From Linyphia triangularis (Eukaryota; Arthropoda; Arachnida; Araneae; Linyphiidae), in assembly GCA_963978545.1 (NCBI GenBank), contig CAXBTE010000026.1, forward strand, positions 42,540-106,539: a stretch of DNA of 64,000 bases. Reading direction: 5' to 3'. A program made the translations under genes and the position numbers. The notes below the pieces were generated by a model, which saw nothing but the letters and a program-made list of their open reading frames with translations, did not search any database and was not told the DNA's origin. Below are positions 9,755-23,616 of the stretch, in pieces (positions within the stretch are counted from its first letter, which is position 1; every line of letters begins with the position of its first letter).

Positions 9755-12700
9755 CAGTCACTTTATTTCAAATCTGCCCAATAAAGGACCCTTAATTCAG
9801 TTTATAGCCCAAAATGTAGGTAAAATTCAGAAATTTTCAGTGTTTGAAATGCAGTCCTTTTTTGGGATCAACTTTCGACCCCCTTAATATTTAGTGGTTG
9901 TTAAGATTTTCGTTTTTAAGAATCTCCTATTAATGAACTTCAATGTTGCCAAGTTACAACATTGTGCTCCCAAAACTCTCTGTGTAAAAATTATGTATGT
10001 GTACCACTGAAAAAAACAACTTTGCAAATTTTGACCCCCTTAATATTTTGTGGTTGTTAAGATTTTCGTTTTTAAGAATCTCCTATAGAAGACCTTAAAT
10101 GTGGCCAAGTTACAATACTGTGCTCCAAATACACTATGAGTAAAAATTCAAAAACTGTAAAATCAATGTATTTTCAAAGGGAAATTTTGAACTTTGAAAA
10201 TAGTGGCTCAAATGCTACCAAATTTTTTTTGGGGACCTGAAATATGTTTTATATTCATATTCTGTCCAAATGTGACTGAAAAAATAATTTTTTGAATTTT
10301 CAAATTTTTCGAAATTTTTCAAAGGGGTTAGCCTTAGGAAATTTTATGAAAAAATCACTTTTCCAAAAAATGGCTCAAAATGCTTCCAGATTTTGGTTTT
10401 AAAATAGAAATATGATTTGCAGTCACTTTATTTCAAATCTGCCCAATAAAGGACCCTTAATTCAGTTTATAGCCCAAAATGTAGGTAAAATTCAGAAATT
10501 TTCAGTGTTTGAAATGCAGTCCTTTTTTGGGATCAACTTTCGACCCCCTTAATATTTAGTGGTTGTTAAGATTTTCGTTTTTAAGAATCTCCTATTAATG
10601 AACTTCAATGTTGCCAAGTTACAACATTGTGCTCCCAAAACTCTCTGTGTAAAAATTATGTATGTGTACCACTGAAAAAAACAACTTTGCAAATTTTGAC
10701 CCCCTTAATATTTTGTGGTTGTTAAGATTTTCGTTTTTAAGAATCTCCTATAGAAGACCTTAAATGTGGCCAAGTTACAATACTGTGCTCCAAATACACT
10801 ATGAGTAAAAATTCAAAAACTGTAAAATCAATGTATTTTCAAAGGGAAATTTTGAACTTTGAAAATAGTGGCTCAAATGCTACCAAATTTTTTTTGTGGA
10901 CCTGAAATATGTTTTATATTCATATTCTGTCCAAATGTGACTGAAAAAATAATTTTTTGAATTTTCAAATTTTTCGAAATTTTTCAAAGGGGTTAGCCTT
11001 AGGAAATTTTATGAAAAAATCACTTTTCCAAAAAATGGCTCAAAATGCTTCCAGATTTTGGTTTTAAAATAGAAATATGATTTGCAGTCACTTTATTTCA
11101 AATCTGCCCAATAAAGGACCCTTAATTCAGTTTATAGCCCAAAATGTAGGTAAAATTCAGAAATTTTCAGTGTTTGAAATGCAGTCCTTTTTTGGGATCA
11201 ACTTTCGACCCCCTTAATATTTAGTGGTTGTTAAGATTTTCGTTTTTAAGAATCTCCTATTAATGAACTTCAATGTTGCCAAGTTACAACATTGTGCTCC
11301 CAAAACTCTCTGTGTAAAAATTATGTATGTGTACCACTGAAAAAAACAACTTTGCAAATTTTGACCCCCTTAATATTTTGTGGTTGTTAAGATTTTCGTT
11401 TTTAAGAATCTCCTATAGAAGACCTTAAATGTGGCCAAGTTACAATACTGTGCTCCAAATACACTATGAGTAAAAATTCAAAAACTGTATAATCAATGTA
11501 TTTTCAAAGGGAAATTTTGAACTTTGAAAATAGTGGCTCAAATGCTACCAAATTTTTTTTGTGGACCTGAAATATGTTTTATATTCATATTCTGTCCAAA
11601 TGTGACTGAAAAAATAATTTTTTGAATTTTCAAATTTTTCGAAATTTTTCAAAGGGGTTAGCCTTAGGAAATTTTATGAAAAAATCACTTTTCCAAAAAA
11701 TGGCTCAAAATGCTTCCAGATTTTGGTTTTAAAATAGAAATATGATTTGCAGTCACTTTATTTCAAATCTGCCCAATAAAGGACCCTTAATTCAGTTTAT
11801 AGCCCAAAATGTAGGTAAAATTCAGAAATTTTCAGTGTTTGAAATGCAGTCCTTTTTTGGGATCAACTTTCGACCCCCTTAATATTTAGTGGTTGTTAAG
11901 ATTTTCATTTTTAAGAATCTCCTATTAATGAACTTCAATGTGGCCAAGTCACAACATTGTGCTCCCAAAACTCTCTGTGTAAAAATTATGTATGTGTACC
12001 ACTGAAAAAAACAACTTTGCAAATTTTGACCCCCTTAATATTTTGTGGTTGTTAAGATTTTCGTTTTTAAGAATCTCCTATAGAAGACCTTAAATGTGGC
12101 CAAGTTACAATACTGTGCTCCAAATACACTATGAGTAAAAATTCAAAAACTGTAAAATCAATGTATTTTCAAAGGGAAATTTTGAACTTTGAAAATAGTG
12201 GCTCAAATGCTACCAAATTTTTTTTGGGGACCTGAAATATGTTTTATATTCATATTCTGTCCAAATGTGACTGAAAAAATAATTTTTTGAATTTTCAAAT
12301 TTTTCGAAATTTTTCAAAGGGGTTAGCCTTAGGAAATTTTATGAAAAAATCACTTTTCCAAAAAATGGCTCAAAATGCTTCCAGATTTTGGTTTTAAAAT
12401 AGAAATATGATTTGCAGTCACTTTATTTCAAATCTGCCCAATAAAGGACCCTTAATTCAGTTTATAGCCCAAAATGTAGGTAAAATTCAGAAATTTTCAG
12501 TGTTTGAAATGCAGTCCTTTTTTGGGATCAACTTTCGACCCCCTTAATATTTAGTGGTTGTTAAGATTTTCGTTTTTAAGAATCTCCTATTAATGAACTT
12601 CAATGTTGCCAAGTTACAACATTGTGCTCCCAAAACTCTCTGTGTAAAAATTATGTATGTGTACCACTGAAAAAAACAACTTTGCAAATTTTGACCCCCT

Positions 12701-13744
12701 TAATATTTTGTGGTTGTTAAGATTTTCGTTTTTAAGAATCTCCTATAGAAGACCTTAAATGTGGCCAAGTTACAATACTGTGCTCCAAATACACTATGAG
12801 TAAAAATTCAAAAACTGTAAAATCAATGTATTTTCAAAGGGAAATTTTGAACTTTGAAAATAGTGGCTCAAATGCTACCAAATTTTTTTTGGGGACCTGA
12901 AATATGTTTTATATTCATATTCTGTCCAAATGTGACTGAAAAAATAATTTTTTGAATTTTCAAATTTTTCGAAATTTTTCAAAGGGGTTAGCCTTAGGAA
13001 ATTTTATGAAAAAATCACTTTTCCAAAAAATGGCTCAAAATGCTTCCAGATTTTGGTTTTAAAATAGAAATATGATTTACAGTCACTTTATTTCAAATCT
13101 GCCCAAAAAAGGACCCTTAATTCAGTTTATAGCCCAAAATGTAGGTAAAATTCAGAAATTTTCAGTGTTTGAAATGCAGTCCTTTTTTGGGATCAACTTT
13201 CGACCCCCTTAATATTTAGTGGTTGTTAAGATTTTCGTTTTTAAGAATCTCCTATTAATGAACTTCAATGTTGCCAAGTTACAACATTGTGCTCCCAAAA
13301 CTCTCTGTGTAAAAATTATGTATGTGTACCACTGAAAAAAACAACTTTGCAAATTTTGACCCCCTTAATATTTTGTGGTTGTTAAGATTTTCGTTTTTAA
13401 GAATCTCCTATAGAAGACCTTAAATGTGGCCAAGTTACAATACTGTGCTCCAAATACACTATGAGTAAAAATTCAAAAACTGTAAAATCAATGTATTTTC
13501 AAAGGGAAATTTTGAACTTTGAAAATAGTGGCTCAAATGCTACCAAATTTTTTTTGGGGACCTGAAATATGTTTTATATTCATATTCTGTCCAAATGTGA
13601 CTGAAAAAATAATTTTTTGAATTTTCAAATTTTTCGAAATTTTTCAAAGGGGTTAGCCTTAGGAAATTTTATGAAAAAATCACTTTTCCAAAAAATGGCT
13701 CAAAATGCTTCCAGATTTTGGTTTTAAAATAGAAATATGATTTA
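9755..13744. repeat. A satellite array, six units
   Basis: Units start at 9755, 10420, 11085, 11750, 12415 and 13080, each 665 bp. The units at 10420 and 11085 share TTTTTTTTGTGGACC where others have TTTTTTTTGGGGACC. The unit at 11750 is chimeric: its first part is ordinary A (AATAAAGG, CCCTTAATT) but its middle is A2 (TTTTCATTTTTAAG and GTGGCCAAGTCAC). The unit at 13080 has the AAAAAAGG head and is preceded by ATTTACAG, the form otherwise seen at terminal units. Confidence 0.95.
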
Positions 13745-14964
13745 CAGTCACTTTATTTCAAATCTGCCCAAAAAAGGACCCTTAATTCAGTTTATAGCCC
13801 AAAATGTAGGTAAAATTCAGAAATTTTCAGTGTTTGAAATGCAGTCCTTTTTTGGGATCAACTTTCGACCCCCTTAATATTTAGTGGTTGTTAAGATTTT
13901 CGTTTTTAAGAATCTCCTATTAATGAACTTCAATGTTGCCAAGTTACAACATTGTGCTCCCAAAACTCTCTGTGTAAAAATTATGTATGTGTACCACTGA
14001 AAAAAACAACTTTGCAAATTTTGACCCCCTTAATATTTTGTGGTTGTTAAGATTTTCGTTTTTAAGAATCTCCTATAGAAGACCTTAAATGTGGCCAAGT
14101 TACAATACTGTGCTCCAAATACACTACGAGTAAAAATTCAAAAACTCCAAAATACAATCAATGTATTTTCAAAGGGAAATTTTGAACTTTGAAAATAATG
14201 GCTCAAATGCTACCAAATTTTTTTTGGGGACCTGAAATATGTTTTATATTTATATTCTGTCCAAATGTGACTGAAAAAATAATTTTTTGAATTTTCAAAT
14301 TTTTCGAAATTTTTCAAAGGGGTTAGCCTTAGGAAATTTTATGAAAAAATCACTTTTCCAAAAAATAATTTTTTGAATTTTCAAATTTTTCAAAGGGGTT
14401 AGCCTTAGGAAATTTTATGAAAAAATCACTTTTCCAAAAAATAATTTTTTGAATTTTCAAATTTTTCGAAATTTTTCAAAGGGGTTAGTCTTAGGAAATT
14501 TTATGAAAAAATCACTTTTCCAAAAAATAATTTTTTGAATTTTCAAATTTTTCAAAGGGTTAGCCTTAGGAAATTTTATGAAAAAATCACTTTTCCAAAA
14601 AATAATTTTTTCAATTTTCAAATTTTTCAAAGGGGTTAGTCTTAGGAAATTTTATGAAAAAATCACTTTTCCAAAAAAAAAATTTTTGAATTTTCAAATT
14701 TTTCAAAGGGGTTAGCCTTAGGAAATTTTATGAAAAAATCACTTTTTCAAAAAATAATTTTTTGAATTTTCAAATTTTTCAAGGGGGTTAGCCTTAGGAA
14801 ATTTTACGAAAAAATCACTTTTCCAAAAATAATTTTTTGAATTTTCAAATTTTTCGAAATTTTTCAAAGGGGTTAGACTTAGGAAATTTTATGAAAAAAT
14901 CACTTTTCCAAAAAATTTCTCAAAATGCTTCCAGATTTTGGTTTTAAAATAGAAATATAGTTTA
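13745..14964. repeat. Terminal A unit with 8-unit B array, before C block 3
   Basis: This is the first terminal unit of the second type. Its markers are CACTACGAG, AAACTCCAAAATACAATC, AAAATAATGGCTC and TATTTATATTC. B units start at 14280, 14366, 14442, 14528, 14603, 14679, 14755 and 14830 (86, 76, 86, 75, 76, 76, 75, 86 bp). One unit has a shortened AAAGGGTTAG, one has TTTTCAATTTTC, and one has its TAATTTTTT start turned into a long A-run. Confidence 0.95.
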
Positions 14965-17136
14965 CAGTAACTTTTTATTAAATATGCCCAAGAAAGGACC
15001 CTCAAATCGCTTTATAAACCAAGCTGTCGGTATAATTCAGAAAAATCCAAAATAACGCGTTAACACAGAAATGGAGACGTTTTTGAACGCAATTTTTGAA
15101 ACTAGTTGGGAATTGTCCGAAATGCTTTAAAATTTTAGCTGTGACCTTAGAGTATGCTCAAAAGTTACTTTTTATCAAAACTGTTCAAGAAAGGACCCTT
15201 ATATCGATTTATATCCCAAATTATCGGTAAAATTCAGAAAAATCCAAAATAACGCGTTAACACAGAAATAGAGACGATTTTGAAAGCAATTTTTAAAACT
15301 AGCTGGGAATTGTCCGAAATGCTTTGAAAATGATCAAAAGTAACTTTTTATAAAAACTGTCAAGAAAGGACCCTTAAATCGCTGTATAGCCTAAACTGTC
15401 GGTAAAATTCAGAAAAATCCAAAATAACGCGTTAACACAGAAATAGAGACGATTTTGAACGATATTTTTCAAACTAGCTGGGAATTGTCCGAAATGCTTT
15501 GAAAATGCTCAAGAGTTACTTTTTATCAAAACTGTCAAGAAAGGACCCTTAAATCGCTTTATAGCCCAAACTGTCGGTAAAATTCAGAAAAATCCAAAAT
15601 AACGCGTTAACACAGAAATAGAGACGATTTTGAAAGCAATTTTTAAAACTAGCTGGGAATTGTCCGAAATGCTTTGAAAATGCTCAAAAGTAACTTTTTA
15701 TCAAAACTGTCAAGAAAGGACCCTTTAATCGCTTTATAGCCCAAACTGTTGGTAGAATTCCGAAAAATCCAAAATAACGCGTTAACACAGAAATAGAGAC
15801 GGTTTTGAACGCAATTTCTGAAACTAGCTGGGAATTGTCCGAAATGCTTTAAAATTTTAGCTGTGACCTAAGAGTATGCTTAAAAGTTACTTTTTATCAA
15901 AACTGTTCAAGAAAGGACCCTTAAATCGATTTATAGCCTAAACTGTCGGTAAAATTCAGAAAAATCCAAAATAACGCGGTAACACAGAAATAGAGACGAT
16001 TTTGAACGATATTTTTCAAACTAGCTGGGAATTGTCCGAAATGCTTTGAAAATGCTCAAGAGTTACTTTTTATCAAAACTGTCAAGAAAGAAGCCTTAAA
16101 TCGCTTTATAGGCCAAACTGTCGGTAAAATTCAGAAAAATCCAAAATAACGCGTTAACACAGAAATAGAGACGATTTTGAACGATATTTTTAAAACTAGC
16201 TGGGAATTGTCCGAAATGCTTTGAAAATGCTCAAGAGTTACTTTTTATCAAAACTGTCAAGAAAGGACCCTTAAATCGCTTTATAGCCCAAACTGTCGGT
16301 AAAATTCAGAAAAATCCAAAATAACGCGTTAACACAGAAATAGAGACGATTTTGAAAGCAATTTTTAAAACTAGCTGGGAATTGTCCGAAATGCTTTGAA
16401 AATGCTCAAAAGTAACTTTTTATCAAAACTGTCAAGAAATGACCCTTTAATCGCTTTATAGCCCAAACTGTTGGTAGAATTCCGAAAAATCCAAAATAAC
16501 GCGTTAACACAGAAATAGAGACGGTTTTGAACGCAATTTCTGAAACTAGCTGGGAATTGTCCGAAATGCTTTAAAATTTTAGCTGTGACCTAAGAGTATG
16601 CTTAAAAGTTACTTTTTATCAAAACTGTTCAAGAAAGGACCCTTAAATCGATTTATAGCCTAAACTGTCGGTAAAATTCAGAAAAATCCAAAATAACGCG
16701 TTAACACAGAAATAGAGACGATTTTGAACGATATTTTTAAAACTAGCTGGGAAATGTCCGAAATGCTTTGAAAATGCTCAATAGTTACTTTTTATCAAAA
16801 CTGTTCAAGAAAAGACCCTTAAATCGATTTATAGCCCAATCTGTCGGGAAAATTCAGTAAAATCCAAAATAACGCGTTAGCACAGAAATAGAGACGGTTT
16901 TGAACGAAATTTTGGAATTTAGCTGGGAAATGTCCGAAATGTGTCAAATTTAGCTGTTAACATAGGAGAATGCTTAAGAGTTACTTTTTATCAAAACTAT
17001 CCAAGAAAGGTCCCTTAAATCGCTTTATAGCCCAAACTGTCGTTAAAATTCAAAAAAATCCAAAATAACGCGTTTGCTCAGAAATGGAGACGATTTTGTA
17101 CGAAATTTTGAAACTAGCTGGGAAATTTTAGTTGAA
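14965..17136. repeat. C block 3: 12 C monomers
   Basis: First block of the second C subfamily. Monomer 1 has GAGTATGCTC and monomer 3 has GCTGTATAGCCTAAAC with TTTTTCAAAC. Monomer 6 has the broken palindrome ACGCGG (15972-15981), and monomer 9 has AAGAAATGACCC (T at 16440). The last of these is shared only with blocks 4 and 5, marking the three as recent copies of one another. Confidence 0.96.
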
Positions 17137-17904
17137 GACCTGAAATATGTTTTATATTCATATTCTGTCGAAATTTGACTGAAAAAATAATTTTTTGAAT
17201 TTTCAAATTTTTCGAAATTTTTCAAAGGGGTTAGACTTAGGAAATTTTATGAAAAAATCACTTTTCCAAAAAATAATTTTTTGAATTTTCAAATTTTTCG
17301 AAATTTTTCAAAGGGGTTAGTCTTAGGAAATTTTATGAAAAAATCACTTTTCCAAAAAATAATTTTTTGAATTTTCAAATTTTTCGAAAATTTTCAAAGG
17401 GGTTAGTCTTAGGAAATTTTATGAAAAAATCACTTTTCCAAAAAATAATTTTTTGAATTTTCAAATTTTTCAAAGGGGTTAGCCTAAGGAAATTTCATGA
17501 AAAAATCACTTTTCCAAAAAATAATTTTTTGAATTTTCAAATTTTTCAAAGGGGTTAGCCTTAGGAAATTTTATGAAAAAATCACTTTTCCAAAAAATAA
17601 TTTTTTGAATTTTCAAATTTTTCGAAATTTTTCAAAGGGGTTAGTCTTAGGAAATTTTATGAAAAAATCACTTTTCCAAAAAATAATATTTTGAATTTTC
17701 AAATTTTTCGAAATTTTTGAAAGGGGTTAGCCTTGGGAAATTTTATGAAAAAATCACTTTTCCAAAAATTAATTTTTTGAATTTTCAAATTTTTCGAAAT
17801 TTTTCAAAGGGGTTAGCCTTAGGAAATTTTATGAAAAAATCACTTTTCCAAAAAACTGCTCAAAATGCTTCCAGATTTTGGTTTTAAAATAGAAATATGA
17901 TTTG
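17137..17904. repeat. Hybrid A remnant with 8-unit B array, after C block 3
   Basis: B spacing is 86, 86, 86, 76, 76, 86, 86, 86, the pattern kept by all later post-C arrays. The third unit has TTTTTCGAAAATTTTC, a base change that distinguishes the later arrays from the first two. One unit near 17690 reads TAATATTTTG. That change is shared with the arrays after blocks 4 and 5 and absent after 6, 7 and 8. Confidence 0.95.
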
Positions 17905-20900
17905 CAGTCACTTTATTTCAAATCTGCCCAATAAAGGACCCTTAATTCAGTTTATAGCCCAAAATGTAGGTAAAATTCAGAAATTTTCAGTGTTTGAAAT
18001 GCAGTCCTTTTTTGGGATCAACTTTCGATCCCCTTAATATTTAGTGGTTGTTAAGATTTTCGTTTTTAAGAATCTCCTATAGAAGACCTTAAATGTGGCC
18101 AAGTTACAATACTGTGCTCCAAATACACTATGAGTAAAAATTCAAAAACTGTAAAATCAATGTATTTTCAAAGGGAAATTTTGAACTTTGAAAATAGTGG
18201 CTCAAATGCTACCAAATTTTTTTTGGGGACCTGAAATATGTTTTATATTCATATTCTGTCCAAATGTGACTGAAAAAATAATTTTTTGAATTTTAGGAAA
18301 ACTTAGGAAAACTTTGAACTTAGGAAATTTTATGAAAAAATCACTTTTCCAAAAAATGGCTCAAAATGCTTCCAGATTTTGGTTTTAAAATAGAAATATG
18401 ATTTGCAGTCACTTTATTTCAAATCTGCCCAAAAAAGGACCCTTTAATTCAGTTTATAGCCCAAAATGTAGGTAAAATTCAGAAATTTTCAGTGTTTGAA
18501 ATGCAGTCCTTTTTTGGGATCAACTTTCGACCCCCTTAATATTTAGTGGTTGTTAAGATTTTCATTTTTAAGAATCTCCTATTAATGAACTTCAATGTGG
18601 CCAAGTCACAACATTGTGCTCCCAAAACTCTCTGTGTAAAAATTATGTATGTGTACCACTGAAAAAAACAACTTTGCAAATTTTGACCCCCTTAATATTT
18701 TGTGGTTGTTAAGATTTTCGTTTTTAAGAATCTCCTATAGAAGACCTTAAATGTGGCCAAGTTACAATACTGTGCTCCAAATACACTATGAGTAAAAATT
18801 CAAAAACTGTAAAATCAATGTATTTTCAAAGGGAAATTTTGAACTTTGAAAATAGTGGCTCAAATGCTACCAAATTTTTTTTGGGGACCTGAAATATGTT
18901 TTATATTCATATTCTGTCCAAATGTGACTGAAAAAATAATTTTTTGAATTTTCAAATTTTTCGAAATTTTTCAAAGGGGTTAGCCTTAGGAAATTTTATG
19001 AAAAAATCACTTTTCCAAAAAATGGCTCAAAATGCTTCCAGATTTTGGTTTTAAAATAGAAATATGATTTGCAGTCACTTTATTTCAAATCTGCCCAATA
19101 AAGGACCCTTAATTCAGTTTATAGCCCAAAATGTAGGTAAAATTCAGAAATTTTCAGTGTTTGAAATGCAGTCCTTTTTTGGGATCAACTTTCGACCCCC
19201 TTAATATTTAGTGGTTGTTAAGATTTTCGTTTTTAAGAATCTCCTATTAATGAACTTCAATGTTGCCAAGTTACAACATTGTGCTCCCAAAACTCTCTGT
19301 GTAAAAATTATGTATGTGTACCACTGAAAAAAACAACTTTGCAAATTTTGACCCCCTTAATATTTTGTGGTTGTTAAGATTTTCGTTTTTAAGAATCTCC
19401 TATAGAAGACCTTAAATGTGGCCAAGTTACAATACTGTGCTCCAAATACACTATGAGTAAAAATTCAAAAACTGTAAAATCAATGTATTTTCAAAGGGAA
19501 ATTTTGAACTTTGAAAATAGTGGTTCAAATGCTACCAAATTTTTTTTGGGGACCTGAAATATGTTTTATATTCATATTCTGTCCAAATGTGACTGAAAAA
19601 ATAATTTTTTGAATTTTCAAATTTTTCGAAATTTTTCAAAGGGGTTAGCCTTAGGAAATTTTATGAAAAAATCACTTTTCCAAAAAATGGCTCAAAATGC
19701 TTCCAGATTTTGGTTTTAAAATAGAAATATGATTTGCAGTCACTTTATTTCAAATCTGCCCAATAAAGGACCCTTAATTCAGTTTATAGCCCAAAATGTA
19801 GGTAAAATTCAGAAATTTTCAGTGTTTGAAATGCAGTCCTTTTTTGGGATCAACTTTCGACCCCCTTAATATTTAGTGGTTGTTAAGATTTTCGTTTTTA
19901 AGAATCTCCTATTAATGAACTTCAATGTTGCCAAGTTACAACATTGTGCTCCCAAAACTCTCTGTGTAAAAATTATGTATGTGTACCACTGAAAAAAACA
20001 ACTTTGCAAATTTTGACCCCCTTAATATTTTGTGGTTGTTAAGATTTTCGTTTTTAAGAATCTCCTATAGAAGACCTTAAATGTGGCCAAGTTACAATAC
20101 TGTGCTCCAAATACACTATGAGTAAAAATTCAAAAACTGTAAAATCAATGTATTTTCAAAGGGAAATTTTGAACTTTGAAAATAGTGGTTCAAATGCTAC
20201 CAAATTTTTTTTGGGGACCTGAAATATGTTTTATATTCATATTCTGTCCAAATGTGACTGAAAAAATAATTTTTTGAATTTTCAAATTTTTCGAAATTTT
20301 TCAAAGGGGTTAGCCTTAGGAAATTTTATGAAAAAATCACTTTTCCAAAAAATGGCTCAAAATGCTTCCAGATTTTGGTTTTAAAATAGAAATATGATTT
20401 GCAGTCACTTTATTTCAAATCTGCCCAATAAAGGACCCTTAATTCAGTTTATAGCCCAAAATGTAGGTAAAATTCAGAAATTTTCAGTGTTTGAAATGCA
20501 GTCCTTTTTTGGGATCAACTTTCGACCCCCTTAATATTTAGTGGTTGTTAAGATTTTCGTTTTTAAGAATCTCCTATTAATGAACTTCAATGTTGCCAAG
20601 TTACAACATTGTGCTCCCAAAACTCTCTGTGTAAAAATTATGTATGTGTACCACTGAAAAAAACAACTTTGCAAATTTTGACCCCCTTAATATTTTGTGG
20701 TTGTTAAGATTTTCGTTTTTAAGAATCTCCTATAGAAGACCTTAAATGTGGCCAAGTTACAATACTGTGCTCCAAATACACTATGAGTAAAAATTCAAAA
20801 ACTGTAAAATCAATGTATTTTCAAAGGGAAATTTTGAACTTTGAAAATAGTGGTTCAAATGCTACCAAATTTTTTTTGGGGACCTGAAATATGTTTTATA

Positions 20901-22396
20901 TTCATATTCTGTCCAAATGTGACTGAAAAAATAATTTTTTGAATTTTCAAATTTTTCGAAATTTTTCAAAGGGGTTAGCCTTAAGAAATTTTATGAAAAA
21001 ATCACTTTTCCAAAAAATGGCTCAAAATGCTTCCAGATTTTGGTTTTAAAATAGAAATATGATTTGCAGTCACTTTATTTCAAATCTGCCCAATAAAGGA
21101 CCCTTAATTCAGTTTATAGCCCAAAATGTAGGTAAAATTCAGAAATTTTCAGTGTTTGAAATGCAGTCCTTTTTTGGGATCAACTTTCGACCCCCTTAAT
21201 ATTTAGTGGTTGTTAAGATTTTCGTTTTTAAGAATCTCCTATTAATGAACTTCAATGTTGCCAAGTTACAACATTGTGCTCCCAAAACTCTCTGTGTAAA
21301 AATTATGTATGTGTACCACTGAAAAAAACAACTTTGCAAATTTTGACCCCCTTAATATTTTGTGGTTGTTAAGATTTTCGTTTTTAAGAATCTCCTATAG
21401 AAGACCTTAAATGTGGCCAAGTTACAATACTGTGCTCCAAATACACTATGAGTAAAAATTCAAAAACTGTAAAATCAATGTATTTTCAAAGGGAAATTTT
21501 GAACTTTGAAAATAGTGGCTCAAATGCTACCAAATTTTTTTTGGGGACCTGAAATATGTTTTATATTCATATTCTGTCCAAATGTGACTGAAAAAATAAT
21601 TTTTTGAATTTTCAAATTTTTCGAAATTTTTCAAAGGGGTTAGCCTTAGGAAATTTTATGAAAAAATCACTTTTCCAAAAAATGGCTCAAAATGCTTCCA
21701 GATTTTGGTTTTAAAATAGAAATATGATTTGCAGTCACTTTATTTCAAATCTGCCCAATAAAGGACCCTTAATTCAGTTTATAGCCCAAAATGTAGGTAA
21801 AATTCAGAAATTTTCAGTGTTTGAAATGCAGTCCTTTTTTGGGATCAACTTTCGACCCCCTTAATATTTAGTGGTTGTTAAGATTTTCGTTTTTAAGAAT
21901 CTCCTATTAATGAACTTCAATGTTGCCAAGTTACAACATTGTGCTCCCAAAACTCTCTGTGTAAAAATTATGTATGTGTACCACTGAAAAAAACAACTTT
22001 GCAAATTTTGACCCCCTTAATATTTTGTGGTTGTTAAGATTTTCGTTTTTAAGAATCTCCTATAGAAGACCTTAAATGTGGCCAAGTTACAATACTGTGC
22101 TCCAAATACACTATGAGTAAAAATTCAAAAACTGTAAAATCAATGTATTTTCAAAGGGAAATTTTGAACTTTGAAAATAGTGGCTCACATGCTACCAAAT
22201 TTTTTTTGGGGACCTGAAATATGTTTTATATTCATATTCTGTCCAAATGTGACTGAAAAAATAATTTTTTGAATTTTCAAATTTTTCGAAATTTTTCAAA
22301 GGGGTTAGCCTTAGGAAATTTTATGAAAAAATCACTTTTCCAAAAAATGGCTCAAAATGCTTCCAGATTTTGGTTTTAAAATAGAAATATGATTTA
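17905..22396. repeat. A satellite array, seven units, first internally deleted
   Basis: Units start at 17905 (501 bp), 18406 (A2, 666 bp), 19072, 19737, 20402, 21067 and 21732. The first lost one 156-bp subrepeat, carries CGATCCCC for CGACCCCC, and also has a scrambled segment at 18295-18320. Units 19072, 19737 and 20402 share GTGGTTCAAATG. Unit 20402 also has CTTAAGAAATT (A at 20984). Unit 21732 has CTCACATG. The same ordered set of markers recurs one higher-order unit later. Confidence 0.95.
18295..18320. repeat. Scrambled segment replacing part of a B unit
   Basis: Where related units have CAAATTTTTCGAAATTTTTC followed by AAAGGGGTTAGCCT (34 bp), this copy has 26 bp built from a 10-bp repeat, TTAGGAAAAC, twice in tandem from 18293, followed by TTTGAACT. 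The repeat resembles the adjoining TTAGGAAATTTT of the B unit, so it looks like slippage or template switching from neighbouring sequence. The equivalent places at 26557 and 35217 are normal. Confidence 0.85.
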
Positions 22397-23616
22397 CAGT
22401 CACTTTATTTCAAATCTGCCCAAAAAAGGACCCTTAATTCAGTTTATAGCCCAAAATGTAGGTAAAATTCAGAAATTTTCAGTGTTTGAAATGCAGTCCT
22501 TTTTTGGGATCAACTTTCGACCCCCTTAATATTTAGTGGTTGTTAAGATTTTCGTTTTTAAGAATCTCCTATTAATGAACTTCAATGTTGCCAAGTTACA
22601 ACATTGTGCTCCCAAAACTCTCTGTGTAAAAATTATGTATGTGTACCACTGAAAAAAACAACTTTGCAAATTTTGACCCCCTTAATATTTTGTGGTTGTT
22701 AAGATTTTCGTTTTTAAGAATCTCCTATAGAAGACCTTAAATGTGGCCAAGTTACAATACTGTGCTCCAAATACACTACGAGTAAAAATTCAAAAACTCC
22801 AAAATACAATCAATGTATTTTCAAAGGGAAATTTTGAACTTTGAAAATAATGGCTCAAATGCTACCAAATTTTTTTTGGGGACCTGAAATATGTTTTATA
22901 TTTATATTCTGTCCAAATGTGACTGAAAAAATAATTTTTTGAATTTTCAAATTTTTCGAAATTTTTCAAAGGGGTTAGCCTTAGGAAATTTTATGAAAAA
23001 ATCACTTTTCCAAAAAATAATTTTTTGAATTTTCAAATTTTTCAAAGGGGTTAGCCTTAGGAAATTTTATGAAAAAATCACTTTTCCAAAAAATAATTTT
23101 TTGAATTTTCAAATTTTTCGAAATTTTTCAAAGGGGTTAGTCTTAGGAAATTTTATGAAAAAATCACTTTTCCAAAAAATAATTTTTTGAATTTTCAAAT
23201 TTTTCAAAGGGTTAGCCTTAGGAAATTTTATGAAAAAATCACTTTTCCAAAAAATAATTTTTTCAATTTTCAAATTTTTCAAAGGGGTTAGTCTTAGGAA
23301 ATTTTATGAAAAAATCACTTTTCCAAAAAAAAAATTTTTGAATTTTCAAATTTTTCAAAGGGGTTAGCCTTAGGAAATTTTATGAAAAAATCACTTTTTC
23401 AAAAAATAATTTTTTGAATTTTCAAATTTTTCAAGGGGGTTAGCCTTAGGAAATTTTACGAAAAAATCACTTTTCCAAAAATAATTTTTTGAATTTTCAA
23501 ATTTTTCGAAATTTTTCAAAGGGGTTAGACTTAGGAAATTTTATGAAAAAATCACTTTTCCAAAAAATTTCTCAAAATGCTTCCAGATTTTGGTTTTAAA
23601 ATAGAAATATAGTTTA
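22397..23616. repeat. Terminal A unit with 8-unit B array, before C block 4
   Basis: A 1220-bp copy of the unit at 13745, with the same CACTACGAG and CTCCAAAATACAATC markers, the same AAAAAAGG head and the same B lengths. I see no difference from it by eye. Confidence 0.95.
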
